Shown: positions 25,801 to 37,751, numbered from the stretch's first letter. The stretch is 64,000 bases of DNA from Paralichthys olivaceus (GCF_024713975.1 NC_091116.1:13870682-13934681); one strand, 5' to 3'. A program made the numbers and translations. The notes: generated from the letters alone by a model not told the origin.

Positions 25801-28059
25801 TCAGGACCCTGTGGTACTTCTTCAGCTCGTCCTTCACAAAAGCGAACATGTTGTCCTGCAGCGCCTGGAGGAGAAGCAGCTCACCATCAGATCAGAGTGA
25901 CAGAACCGGCGGTCTGAAAGCTGCAGTGTGTTGCGGAGCGGCAGGAGAACCATTAGCACGGCCTCCAGATGTGTGTCGGGCTCCTGGGCGGACCGGTCAC
26001 TGCGAACGTCTGAGCTCTCCTGGTGGACTCTGTGGAATCATGGAGAATTAGCTGACATCATGTCTGTGCAGAGCAGCTTCAGTCCCTCCTGTGGTCCTGC
26101 ATCCACAACAGTGAGGCCACAGGGACCTTCCACCCTCCTGTTGAGGAGGTGAAGGATTTAAACGAGGAAACGTGACGTGTGAACGTTACCGTGGACGTTT
26201 CTGGTCACTCTCCTCCGACAGACACCTTGTTTTATTGCACTGCCTGAAAAAGATCGGTGGCTCCATGGAGCTGTTGCTCCTCGCTGACGCGTAGCCGCTT
26301 TCAGGCCCGTTCACGGAGGTGCAGAGAGACGGAGAAGACCTGAGAGAGAAATGTTCAAGACGTCAAACATCTCAACACAGAACTGAATGTCCTCCTCGTC
26401 CTCTCTCTGTGTCTCTGTGCTCAGCTGAGACAAACATTTCCTCCTTCGTACGTACCGATGTGAGTTCTACGTGTGCTCACATTAGGACTGACGTTCACTT
26501 ACTCGGGCTTGTTGTGTGGCCTGAAAAAGATCGGCGGCTCCATGGACGCGTTACTCCTGCAGGTGTCAAAGCTGAGGAGAGAGGAGGATGAGGAGAGAGG
26601 AGGAGAGAGGAGGAGGAGGAGAGAGGAGAGAGGAGGAGGAGAGAGGAAAATGAATGAATTCAGTCCTATATTGTATAAACTTTTATTAACTATACTTTTA
26701 TTAACTTCACTTTTATAAACGTCACTTTTATTAACTATACTTTTATAAACTTTACTTTTATTAACTTTACTTTTATTAACTATTCTTTGCCAAGTAGATT
26801 TTCTGTCCAAACAGAGAACATGAACAGAACCTGACGTTCACCCTGACAACAGGAAACTGAAGAGTAAAGAATCAGGTCCAGAGCTCGGCTCACATGACCT
26901 CACATGACCTCACCTGAACTCACATGACCTCACCTGACCTCACATGACCTCACCTGACCTCACCTGACCTCACATGACCTCACCTGACCTCACATGACCT
27001 CACCTGAACTCACCTGACCTCACATGACCTCACCTGACCTCACATGACCTCACCTGACCTCACCTGAACTCACATGACCTCACCTGACCTCACCTGACCT
27101 CACATGACCTCACATGACCTCACCTGACCTCACATGACCTCACCTGAACTCACATGACCTCACATGACCTCACCTGACCTCACATGACCTCACCTGAACT
27201 CACATGACCTCACATGACCTCACCTGACCTGAACACGTGTGAATAAACTTTTAACCCGTGTGGAGCCGTCCCATGATTCCAGATCGACCCGGAGTCACCT
27301 CTCCTCTCTCCTGAAGAGTCTGACGGTCTGAACCCAACAAGCTGTTCTCAAAGTTTTACCATCAACATTTCAAACAATAACCATTTTACATTCAGAGCTC
27401 ACGTCTTTACAGCAAAGGACAACGGGTGCTTCATGGACTCGTCACTTTTGATGGACACACAGTCAGGTCCAGGCTCAGGTTCTGGTCCAGGTTCACATGA
27501 GTCTGGTTTCTGATGAACACTGAAACAACAGAGAAGGAGGAGCAGTCACTTCCTCTAAAGGTCACTGGTGATCAACAGAACTTCTCTCTTCATCATCATC
27601 ACAGTGAACTTTAAGTTCGGTCAGTGTCCAGACCGCTAACACGGAGGAGGTGCAGGGGGGGAGGGGACTTAGTGACACGCTCTACCAGGATTGGTTACCT
27701 GAAAAAGATCGGCGGCTCCATGGATGCGTTACTCCTGCAGGTTTCAAAGCTGAGGAGAGAGGAGGACGAGTAGAGAGGGTGAAGAGAGAGGAGGACGAGG
27801 AGGGAGGATGAAGAGACAGGATGAAGAGAGAGGAGGACGAGTAGAGAAGATGAAGGGAGAGGAGGAGGACGAGGAGAAGCAGAGAGGATGAAGGGAGAGG
27901 AGGAGGACGAGGAGAAGCAGAGAGGACAACATGTTTCAAATCTTCGATCCTCAGTTTCAGTCCGATACTTGTACAAAGAGTCTCAGGTCATAAAGTTCCA
28001 AATGTACAAACTCACATGACGTCAGGAGAGGACGTCACCTCCTCTGTGACCTCACTCAT
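22241..28059 (-). CDS. Fish NLRC3-like NLR (FISNA-NACHT-LRR-B30.2)
   Basis: Cytosolic innate-immune sensor of the expanded teleost NLR-C family. Ligand unknown. Minus-strand exons: 28059-28016, 27749-27699, 26571-26503, 26279-26226, 26029-25951, 25864-25639, 25559-23756, 23672-23499, 23315-23154, 22959-22913, 22830-22241. Joined length is 3300 nt, in frame throughout: 1099 codons and a stop. N-terminal mini-exons repeat the SMEPPIFFR motif. They are followed by the family linker HQESSDV...LEAVLM, a helical segment ([18 protein letters not shown]), FISNA, and NACHT with Walker A GVAGIGKT and Walker [10 protein letters not shown]. Two LRR exons ([14 protein letters not shown]) follow, then the [10 protein letters not shown] linker exon and PRY-SPRY (CYWEVDW...). 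The start at 28059 is inferred from the ATG plus a GTGAGT donor and frame. The acceptor of the fourth exon is weak, so that exon may be degenerate. The exact NLR subgroup cannot be named from sequence alone. Confidence 0.88.
23756..25559 (-). other. NLR exon 7: FISNA + NACHT NTPase
   Basis: A single 1804-nt exon, the size usual for this family's main exon. It starts with [14 protein letters not shown] and AKAGNPTLL (FISNA-like). Walker A is [10 protein letters not shown], followed by [12 protein letters not shown]. Walker B is [15 protein letters not shown]. It ends in the winged-helix/superhelical region ([17 protein letters not shown]; the QEFLAA motif is typical). There are no stops or frameshifts. 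Confidence 0.93.
26576..26800. repeat. GA-rich tract and AT-rich tandem repeat in NLR intron 2
   Basis: A purine-only AGGAGAG tract runs from 26573 to about 26645; on the minus strand it supplies the pyrimidine tract of exon 3's acceptor. It is followed by degenerate tandem copies of ACTTTTATTAACTATACTT-like units to about 26790. Confidence 0.75.
26888..27232. repeat. Exact decamer array, 34 units, in an NLR intron
   Basis: From 26891 to 27230 the sequence is 34 consecutive 10-bp units without a single insertion or deletion. All are CACMTGAMCT: either CACATGACCT, CACCTGACCT (29 together) or CACCTGAACT (5). It lies in the intron between NLR exons 2 and 3. Confidence 0.95.
27750..27925. repeat. 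(GAGGAGGAC)n-like purine-rich repeat
   Basis: An almost pure purine stretch of GAGGA/GATGAAG units just upstream (on the minus strand) of NLR exon 2. Its edge serves as that exon's polypyrimidine tract. Open minus-strand frames here are low-complexity Ser/Leu strings, not genes. Confidence 0.8.
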
Positions 28060-28099
28060 CCTGCTGAGGTCACAACAGCACAGTTCACCTGGAGAGGAA

Positions 28100-28130
<31 letters not shown>

Positions 28131-28299
28131 CGTGTATATATGTATATGTGGGGGAGGGTTATATCTATGTATATATATATAATATATATATAATAAGGAC
28201 TCGTGAGCTCCATTACTTCCACAGTGTCATTAATGAGAACATGGCGGACAGTGTAGAAGTGTCTGAGTTAACACAACACGCGGCTCAGAGCAACACAAA

Positions 28300-28343
<44 letters not shown>

Positions 28344-28345
28344 TA
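28100..28345. repeat. (TA)n microsatellite cluster
   Basis: AC and TATATA runs at about 28100-28150, 28165-28193 and 28304-28340. They lie upstream of the NLR start on the minus strand. Confidence 0.85.
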
Positions 28346-29158
28346 TATTACGTGTATATTACGTGTATATGTAAAGAGGAGCCCGTTACCTTCTCAGCAG
28401 GAAGTTGTTTCTCTGTGACGAAGTTATCTGCGTCAAAACTTCACCACACACTGCACATGCGCAGTCTGCTTCACTGAGCCGCCTGGTGGCCACAGCCAGA
28501 ACAGCGCGTCAGGATATTCTCTGTATTTCTATTTTTCTATCTCTATTGATTATTTGACTAATTGATTATTTGACTAATTGATTAATGATGATTGAGTAAT
28601 TGACAGAGTCAACTCACCGCCCTGATTTGCTGTAGAAGCCTGTGTTGTGACAGTCCTCAGAGTAAATATCATTTATAGAGAATAACACGAGACACATGAA
28701 TAATGAATATATAAAGAGAAGTATATGTCGATAAGAACACAGAAGAAACTATGGACACGAAATGAAAACATTATTAAAAATCAAACATGATTGAAGGTCA
28801 GACATTATTTTTACCATCAACATGTTGGAAGAGTTTATGTATATATAATATTCTGAATACATGATCAGAGTGAGCTCAGAGTCTCCTCATCGTCAAATTC
28901 ATTTCTTTATTTTTTAACTTGTTTTAAATCTCGGAGCTGGACTCGGAGCTGCAGTTCCCCCCAGGAGCCAGCAGGTGGCGGCAGCGCTCCACGCAGCTCC
29001 CGCTCTTGTCGCCACTCGTTGACTGTCGGTGACATCAGACCGGAAGTCCTCGGCGGCTCCTGTCTCTGCTCCGGAGTTTGGTTTTTTCCTCTTTTCTCTT
29101 GTTCTCGAGTTTAAAACACTAAAGTTCTTTCACTTCGAACAGACGGTAAAAGACGGAA
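28346..29158. promoter_or_regulatory. Head-to-head intergenic region, NLR / dynlt3
   Basis: The NLR (minus) and dynlt3 (plus) start codons face away from each other across 1.1 kb. No gene is seen between them. A GC-richer block at 28930-29060 just before the dynlt3 ATG is the likely dynlt3 promoter/5' UTR. Confidence 0.4.
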
Positions 29159-30742
29159 ATGGAGGAATTTCACAACGGAAACGAGGTTTGTACTTTTTTT
29201 TTTTTTTTTACACGATTGTTATTGAAATGTGTCAGTTAGCTGCATTAGCCAAAGAATGCTAACTCGATAAAATCATTGTGATGCTAACGACAGACCTCTT
29301 CTGCAGTCAGTTACCCGGATGTTGACATGAAGACATGTCCCTCGTCTTCATGTCTCATTAGAAGTCCGTCCTCTGTGGACACATGTCCTCTTGTTGTGCT
29401 GTGACTCCAGCTTCTCCTCAGTGACAGATGAATTCACTTTGTTTTCAGGGCTCCTTCAACTCTGACGAGGCCGAGAACGTCGTCAAGGAGGTGACGTCAC
29501 TTTTATATGTTCACCTGAACATTATTATTATTATTAACGTCCCATTTCAGAATAAAGTGCTTCCCCCTGTTTCCCATCGATGTGTTAATGAACAGAAATG
29601 CAGATGATAGAGTTCAGAGGTCAAGGAGAAGCTGTTTGCACATATCTGCTTGTGACACTTTGATTTATCTTTATTCATTCATCATTATTAAAGTAGAACA
29701 GTCGAGTAACTCAACAAAGTGAACAACCTGAACTCATGATCAGACACAGCAGCGCTGTTTGTTTTGGTCACATCTTTTAGAACAGTGATCGCTCTTTATT
29801 CCAGTGTCCTCGGGCTCTGGTCCGGTGTCTCCCACATGACTGTGTGTGTGTGTGTTTGTCTCAGTGCATCGAGAGCGTCGTGGGCGCTGACGACTACAGT
29901 CAGAATCAGGTGAACAAGTGGACGGCCGGCATCGTGGAGCGCTGCCTCACGCAGCTGGTCAAACAGGGGAAATCCTACAAGTACATCGGTACGAGTGTGT
30001 GACTTCCTGTTCTGTCCTGTGAGGGTTTAAATGTTTTCCTGTCATCTGTCAGACTCAATAATAATTCAATAAGAAGTGAGATAATAAAATGATTCACGGT
30101 TTGCTGTGTGTGTGTTTCTGAATAGTGACGTGTGCTGTGATGCAGAAAACAGGAGCAGGACTCCACACGGCAAACTCCTGCTACTGGGACACGGCCATGG
30201 ACGGTAAGGACGACTTCCTCTGCTGATTCACACCGAGAGCAGGAAGTGACTGCACATGAACAAAGTTCTTAGTTTGGTAAAAATCTGTAGTGATAATAAA
30301 ACTTGACTGAATTGAGTTTTTTAGTTTGGTGAAGAAAAAGATGGTTTGTGTTAAAGTACGTTACAAACAATAACATTTCTTCGTCCTAAAGATGGTTATT
30401 TTAAAAGATGTATGTCAACAGATATATCGGCATCTGACATTGTTTGGTCCCTAATATCACAATCGGCATCGACCCCAAAAAACCTATTTGTTCAGTGTGT
30501 GTCTGCTGAGCTTGTCTGATGTTCGACTCTCGTTTCTAAAAGTCCACAGGATGGTTTGCATGTTGTTCTCTTTCAAAATAAAACAGAAGAATTCCTGCAT
30601 GTTGGTGGAAAACGGTTCTTTTTGTTCCTGAATGAGTTTGTTTTCTTCTGATCCCTTTGTCTCTGCAGGAAGTTGCACAGTGAGATGGGAGAACCGCACC
30701 ATGTACTGTGTGGTCAGTGTGTTCGCTGTGGCTGTCGCATAA
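29159..30742 (+). CDS. dynlt3: Dynein light chain Tctex-type 3
   Basis: Small cargo-linking light chain of cytoplasmic dynein. Exons: 29159-29185, 29449-29490, 29865-29988, 30126-30203, 30669-30742. Joined frame is 114 residues, the family length (113-116). Family motifs in order: [95 protein letters not shown] and the ending VFAVAVA favour DYNLT3 over DYNLT1 (which has NIVKEA, VTCVI and ends SAFGLSI). Its convergent position next to cybb, as on the human X chromosome, supports this strongly. Confidence 0.93.
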
Positions 30743-31073
30743 AACACACACACACTCATAAATACACACAAATGAACCAAAAAGAAATCCACCAGAAGAG
30801 GAATGCAGTGTGTCCCTATGAACAGCAGGGGGGGCCAGCGAGTGCCTCAACCTGCCAGCTGTTTGTGCCACAGAGAAGAAAACATCTGGATTTTCTTCAG
30901 ATGCAAGTAACACGTTCATCTCAGCGTATTTATGTCCTCACGTCACTGCAGCGCTTCAACAGCTTCACCTTATTTATCACAGACGCCTGAAAACCTGCAG
31001 CCGCTCGACGCCGCTCGCTCACATCGACCCTCGTTCGCTTGTTATTTACGTCATGTCACATTTACTGCAGGAA

Positions 31074-31079
31074 AATAAA
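31074..31079 (+). terminator. dynlt3: dynlt3 polyadenylation signal
   Basis: An AATAAA about 330 bases after the dynlt3 stop, the first good hexamer in the 3' UTR. Confidence 0.6.
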
Positions 31080-31482
31080 CATGAGATTTCTGAGCAACAA
31101 GAACATCGGTTGTTTCTTTTTAAAACAAATACAGGAAACAAATGGTCCCTAATTACTGGTTTCATTCATATTTAATTTAGATTATTTATCTAGACAGCGA
31201 GAACAACTTCTGTGCTTCATAAATATTCTGAATACATTTCATGAGCAAACAACAAAACCAAAGAGCTGCTGGTTCGTCACTTTAAAACACAAATGACTGG
31301 TTCCATCTGTTTGTGATCTGAAAACACAAATCGTGACCACGTTCAGCTCAAAGAGAGGAACGTTTTGAAATGTCACTTATTGTTGAAACCTTAAAAGGAG
31401 AAGAAAGAAATGCAGCAGAGTTATTTCAGCATCTTTGAGCTCAGCTGCGACTTGGGACGTTTCCACTCTCCAGTTTTCTTTT

Positions 31483-34400
31483 CTAGAAGTTTTCTTTGTT
31501 GAAGATGAACTTGACGTCGTCCGCCGAGTGCGACAGACACTGTTTCTCCAGAGATTTCCCGAGCTGAGGCGGACCACACAGGAAAACTCCTACTTGAGTT
31601 CTGAGGACACAAAATTCATTCATCATCGCTGATGATTCATTCTTCTGTTGAACTGAGCTGCAGAATGAAAACAGCTTGTCAAAGTAGAAATGTTCCATTG
31701 AAGGAATCTTCTGTAACATTAACTTTATTTAAATCCTACACCGCTCTCATCTCAAAACACAGTACCACTTTAAATATTCTAGATAAAGGATGATACACTG
31801 AACCCAAACATCCCTGGATGAGAGTCTGAAGAACGCTTGATGATTTCTGAGGTTTATGACTTTGAATGTGTCAGGAATCATCACATCTTCCTAAAGTTTA
31901 ACATTTATCACATCTACAAATCTGTTTGTGAGACGAACCCACAATTCTTTGACTTTGGTCAGTTAATGAGACTCAACCATCAATTCCTCTGTGGTGCGGT
32001 GGTCCCAGAGAAACCAGCAGCTCTTCACTCATCAGTATTTACTTTACAAATCAAATTCATTATTCTGAGGGAAATCTCTTTTTACATTCACTGAGTCTGG
32101 CATTTACAGGGTTAACGGGCGTGCATGAGATCATACACGCCACAGAGGGTGTGTGTGTGTGTGCAGAGCCTCACCCCGGGTGTTTTGATGCAATATTGGT
32201 GAACTCATTGTCCCAGTTGGGTTTCCCGTACAGAGTCTTCTGTTTGAGGCCTGTGATTGGGTCGTTCTCCGCCTCGTGGTGAACACGGAAATTAGCCGCC
32301 TGAAGAAAAAAGCAAATTAGTTTGAGCACGTGAGCAGAGACAGTGTGTGGATGTCTCACACCTTTAGGTTTGTGTGGGGACATTTAGGATTTTGGGGTTT
32401 GGTTTCTGCGTCTGAGTCTTAAGAAGTCATAAATATGTTGAAATGTTAAATACTGAAGCTCCGGGGTCGTTCTCTGCTCAGCCTCTCCACCTTATCTTCA
32501 GTTCTGACTTTAAACTGTTTGGTTTCTGTGACCCGAGGATTTCAAAGTGTATGTGGTTGATGGATGGACGCGGGCTGGACGCGGTCACTGCACCTCGGTC
32601 TCCTTCCAGCGGGTGAGGTAGATGTGGTTGCTCAGGAAGTCGGTCATGCCCTTCTCCGTCATCTGACCCTCCAGGGACTGCAGCAGGTCTGCGAACCACT
32701 CGAAGGCCTGCGTCTCCGGACACAGCCAGTAGAAGTAGATCTGAGGAGGAACACATCGAGGGATTACCACAGCGTTCTCTTGGTTTAGAAACACTTCGTC
32801 CACCGTGCTGGTTCCTCTCACCTTCTTGGTGAAGACGTCCTGGTTGTTCTGGATGCGTTTGTACCACACAGACTTGAGGATGGAGGCGAACGGAGTCACG
32901 CCAATCCCTGCGCCCACCAGCATGACCACCTCGTAACGGAACACGTCTTCGCTGGCCGTCCCAAAAGGCCCGTCGATGGCAATCCTGACAGACAGAGACG
33001 GAGAAGTGACAAATCTGATCTCTGTCCGCTTTGCTGTAAATGTCCATTGTGGGGTTTGTGCTGTGATGTTTGTGTTATTTGAACTGAAACACTGAGTTTA
33101 AAGGGGAAATCACTTAAAATACATTGAACTCGATGTTATTTATTTATTAGAATCTGGTCGATGCGGTTTGGAAGCGTGTCGATCGGAGGAAGCAGCTCTG
33201 GACGAAAGCCTCCGTCTTCCGTCCTCTGAGAGAAAAGAGCTGCAGGACCTCACGCTAAAAGGAAGATGATCCTATTGTAAATGTTGTGTTTTCTTTGCCT
33301 CGCTCCGGAAAGGGAGACGAATCGCACACACACACACACACAAAGGCTGTAAATGTGACCCCCCGCTGGCAGCTTGTCAAAGGAACACTGCCTGGAGGGG
33401 GCGGAGGGGCGGAGGGGGCACTTAAACGTAATCACCAGCAATTCCAGACACAATTTGCCTCTTTTATCAAATGCTCCCCCCCCCCCCCCGTGTCGTACTT
33501 GGGCAGTTTCCAGGCCTCCTGGGTCTCGTTTTTGTCTCCTCCGCAGGCCTCGTACAGCGCCTGGGTCCAGTCCCCCACGATGCGGATGTGGGCGCTGAAG
33601 TAGTCCTCCTCGGGGGCGGAGGTCAGGGTGAAGGGGTGCCACTCCAGCAGGGAGATGGACGGACACTGGATGAAGACGTACTGACCCACCTCCATGCTGA
33701 AGCCCTTCTTCTTCATCTGCAGCTCCAGGGTGTTGGAGGGGTGCATCACCACCTGGACACCAGGTACACACACTTTCACCAAACTGACAGAGCGTCCAGC
33801 TCCCGACACGAAGCAGCAAATACTCACAAACAGGAATCTCAGATAAAATCGCAGATCATTCGAATATTGAAAATGTAGAAATAGTAAACGTGCACTCTGG
33901 TCTCAAACAATCTGTTTAATCTGAATCACGTGTTACTTTACTTTAATCTTAATCTCGGAGCCGAGTTTCGAACACGCACCTTGGTGATGACGGTTTTCTG
34001 TTGGGATCGAATGAGGCGAACGAGCCTCTCACACACGTAGAGGATCATGGGGCCCACCACCCACTTCCACGTCTAGAGAGAGGAATCAAACGTGTGAGTG
34101 GAACTCATCAGCCACATGTGAACGCCCTGCGATCTTCAACGTCTCACCATCGGTGGGTTTCCGGCAAACTCTGGTACAGCACAGCCCGACGCATTTCTTC
34201 CCCAGTCCTCAAACTGGTCAGCGCAAGTCTCCGGGATGTTTGTCTTCTGGCTCTCAGTCGTCTGTCCTCGCACAATCCGCCTGAAATCAGAAAAATGTGA
34301 GGGACAGTTACTAATGAAATGAAGACAGCTCGTCATGTCCAGGTGGAGACGAGTCGAGGTCTTGTTCGAGCCCAAAGGAGTCTGTTCCAAGTCAAGCTGG

Positions 34401-37400
34401 AACCCACATGTCGTCTACAAGAGGTCAAGTCCGAAGGTCAGGAACAAATGTCCAAGGATCAGCCACGGGAACTGAAGTGTGGGGATCAAACGTTAACAGA
34501 CTCGACCGGTGGCCAAGCCGAGGACAAGTCGGCCTCATTCATTGTCAGTAAGAAACAAACAGTATTTATTTTTACCCAAAGCCGTGGAACACCAGGCCGA
34601 TGAAGAAGATGACGAAGAGGTGGTGGGTGTACCAGAACACCTCGAAGTACGACCTCCGGATCACCTCCATGGACGAAGTGATGATGAGGATGAGGGCGAG
34701 CGTGATGACCACGCCCGTCAGCCCGGCGATGGTGGTGAACATGACGATGGTCGGGTTCTGCATCAGATCAAACATTCAACTTTGTTTGAGGGAGACGGCA
34801 AAGTTTTCATATTTGACCTTTTGATGAACACGGATCAGATCGCTTGCAGTTTTTGTAGAAATGCGTCCGGGAGCCAGAAACTACGATCGCAAAGAGGAAG
34901 TTTCTGTCATCGCAACATTTCTGCAAAGGCCAAGACCCCAAAGAGGAAGGTGACGAAGGTGACGAAGGTCACATGAAGTAACCTTTTTTAAGACATCAAA
35001 TTTAGCAACTGAGCCGAGGGGAATTTCACAGAATTTAGAAACATCCCCCAACGTGAACGACCCAGAACAACCTTTAGACACACGTTAGAAGTGTGGACTC
35101 ACCGTCTCATTGGACCTGATGGGGTTCAGGAAAGACGCGTTGTCCCCGGTGCCGATTTCAGAGAGGACGAAGGGCAGGAGGCTGCTGTTTCGATTCAGCT
35201 GGGCGTCCATGAAATACTCGAAGTTAAACAAGTGTGCGATGATGTGCACGGCTAGAAGACAAGGAAAAGGTTCTGTGCGTCAGGACAACGAGTTCAGGAG
35301 ACGTAATGTGACTTCGTCTGTGAGATTCAATGACATCTTCATCGATGGACAGAATCGTTTGTGATTTGAGTTCTCGCTCGTGGAACGTTACCGGTGTGGA
35401 AGGCGATCATGTACGCCACCAGTTTGTGGAAGGTGATGTTTCGGTCCAGCTGTCGAGCGGCCGTGCGGCTGCAGCACTGAGAGACAAATACACACACACG
35501 TGCAAACAATGAGCAGGGAGACCTCCCGCTGGAGGTAGTATCTGGGAGTAGAGTGTAGTTTTTGTACCTGGATGGTGCCGCGGAGGAGGGAGAGCAGGTT
35601 TCTGCAGACCGGCAGCAGGATGAGCATGCAGTTGAAGTTGAGGCAGGCGGCAGGAGCTCTGGCCCAGGACAGGGCTTGCTGGGAAACAGAGTACAGAGTA
35701 CTTAAAGATGTAATCAGATTACTTGTTCACCACTGACTCTACTCATCGATGCTCCCACGATGTTTGATTAAACTTAAATACATTCCAGCTTTAATTGTAA
35801 TTTTTACAACTGAAGTGTGATAACACAAATCTGTATCACACTTTTAATCACCGCATAAATTAAAACACGAAATATTAACGTCTTAAAAGGTCGTCTGAGT
35901 TTTTTATGCTTCAGTTAATTAATTGGAATTTAATTTGGCAGGAATAATAAAACATGAATAATCCATCGTGAGCCTACAACTGAAAAAATTAAATTTCAAT
36001 TGGATGAAATCCTGGCATATAAAGTATAAATACACACTTTTATTATTAGTTATTTATTCTTTGCAGGGTCCTGAATACACACCTTTATTTGTTCATGTCC
36101 CACGAACTGTGAATAACTGATTCTAGTTTTATCTTTAACCTCAAACTCGTTTTCTGACGCTGTGATTTCCTGATTCTGAAGATATTTGGTTTTGTTGATC
36201 AGAGAACGTACGAGCGTCGGTTTCACTTCTGCTGAGCTGAAGCTGAGCAGCTGTGCGGCCGCTGGTCGGATCTGTACTGTATCATGAACTGAGCCGTGAC
36301 CACGGCAGAGAACAAAGCCTGACGTAGCAGGAAGTTTGAGCTGCTGCAGATAAAGTGTGATAATCTCAGGCGTGGACGTGCCTGGATTTCTTTAGTGTTA
36401 AGGAGGATTTAAACTCTTACGGGAAGATCATAAACCACCTGATAAAACGTTCCTTCTCTGAAATGTGAGGAGAAGAAGCGTCCTGCAGCGTGCCTCAGTA
36501 ATGATGGAGACCTGAAGCAGCTGCAGCGACATGAGGAACTGAGAACTGATTCTTTTGAATGGAGCATTTCTCGTTTTCCAGTTTAATGAGCTGCTTCATT
36601 TGATTATATCTTAAAGTAAAGGTCATCCTGTGGCTCTGTCACACTCACCCCGAGCAGAACCCTGGTGTAAAACCATTTATCGGTCAGGAACGCCATGTAG
36701 AAGTGCACGAACAGGAAGGCGTTGATCCCGAGCCAAACCAGCTGCAACGTCAGGAGCAGAGATTAAATCCAGAGAGTCAACATTCATTCACTCACAACTC
36801 CTGAAACAACCGAGTCTGATGGTGATAAAGTGCAGTGAGCTCACAGATATCAAACCTCAGGGCACTAAACTCAACACAGTCCATCTCAGAGCATGAAGAG
36901 TGTTTTTGCATTTTAACATTTTAAAGTTGCACATTGTGGATTTATAGTTCTCCACATATTCTAGGTCACGAAAGTTTCACCCAAATTCAAAGTTGATCAG
37001 ATTCATCAGTTTTTTAATTTCTATTCTTCCGTCTCTCTGGGATTTTCAAGAACCTCTAATTCACAAACATGTACTTTCTTCTGGTGTTAAAAAATAAGTG
37101 GGTTACTCACAAATGCTAAAAAGAAAGAACTGAATTCATCACAAACAGGATTTTTTGACCTCTGGACTCAAAGACTGTCCAGCTGATATGTTTCACATGT
37201 AAACAATCTGCTCAGAGTGAATATTTACTGTTTGAATCTTAGAAACAAAATGAAACTGGATTTCTTTATAAAAACACCAGATCTCAACTGGACTCAAACA
37301 TCTTTGTGCTTTTTTTGACAACAAATATAGAATTTGATCATCTTGAGTTGTAAACACACATTTCCATGTTCTGCACTTTGTCAAGTTATCGATGCAGATG

Positions 37401-37493
37401 GTTAAAGAAAACTTTAAAAAAAAAAGAAAATGAGTCAGATCTACTCACAATAACGAAGATGGAGAGTCCCTCGTTGGCAACAAAGTTCCCCAT
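31483..37493 (-). CDS. cybb: NADPH oxidase 2 / cytochrome b-245 heavy chain (gp91phox)
   Basis: Catalytic subunit of the phagocyte superoxide-generating oxidase, partnered with p22phox. Minus-strand exons: 37493-37449, 36741-36649, 35678-35568, 35476-35392, 35251-35103, 34757-34576, 34280-34148, 34072-33980, 33752-33499, 32984-32822, 32740-32594, 32299-32175, 31600-31483. Joined 1698 nt, 565 residues (human 570), with every phase consistent and 13 exons as in human CYBB. Visible: MGNF start, six-helix membrane part with heme histidines ([20 protein letters not shown] and HHLFVIFF...FHG), N-glycosylation-type loops (NRNSS, DNASF), FAD motif [17 protein letters not shown] motif [15 protein letters not shown], and the C-terminal IFNKENF. 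A complete, apparently functional copy. Confidence 0.96.
33470..33505 (-). other. cybb: cybb exon 9 donor beside a G-run
   Basis: The donor GTACGA at 33498 is followed nine bases later by an uninterrupted 14-G run on the coding strand (33489-33476). The phase-2 join to the exon at 32984 restores the conserved KIAIDGPFG, which fixes this donor. Confidence 0.8.
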
Positions 37494-37505
37494 GATGCCT
37501 GTGAA

Positions 37506-37508
<3 letters not shown>

Positions 37509-37542
<34 letters not shown>
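37509..37542. repeat. (TG)n microsatellite upstream of the cybb start
   Basis: About 33 bases of TG repeats, 16 bases upstream of the cybb ATG, so inside its 5' UTR or proximal promoter. Confidence 0.9.
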
Positions 37543-37546
<4 letters not shown>

Positions 37547-37751
37547 GAGTGTGTGAACGTGTGAGGACGCAGCAGGAAACAGTTCAGGAGACAGCGAGGA
37601 GCTCAATGAGCTGATGACTCACTTTATTCGCTTTAGTTCAGAACAAATAAGGAAGTGACTCTCGAGCTTTTTACGACATCGTCAGGTTCGTTATCAACAC
37701 GAATCAGATGTTTAATCAGAAACGGATCAGAACGAATCAACAACGAGAGCT

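Noticed and set aside
33432-33498. Read-through of cybb exon 9 into G-rich sequence
   Set aside because: The phase-2 donor at 33498 joins to the conserved KIAIDGPFG; the extension is intron.
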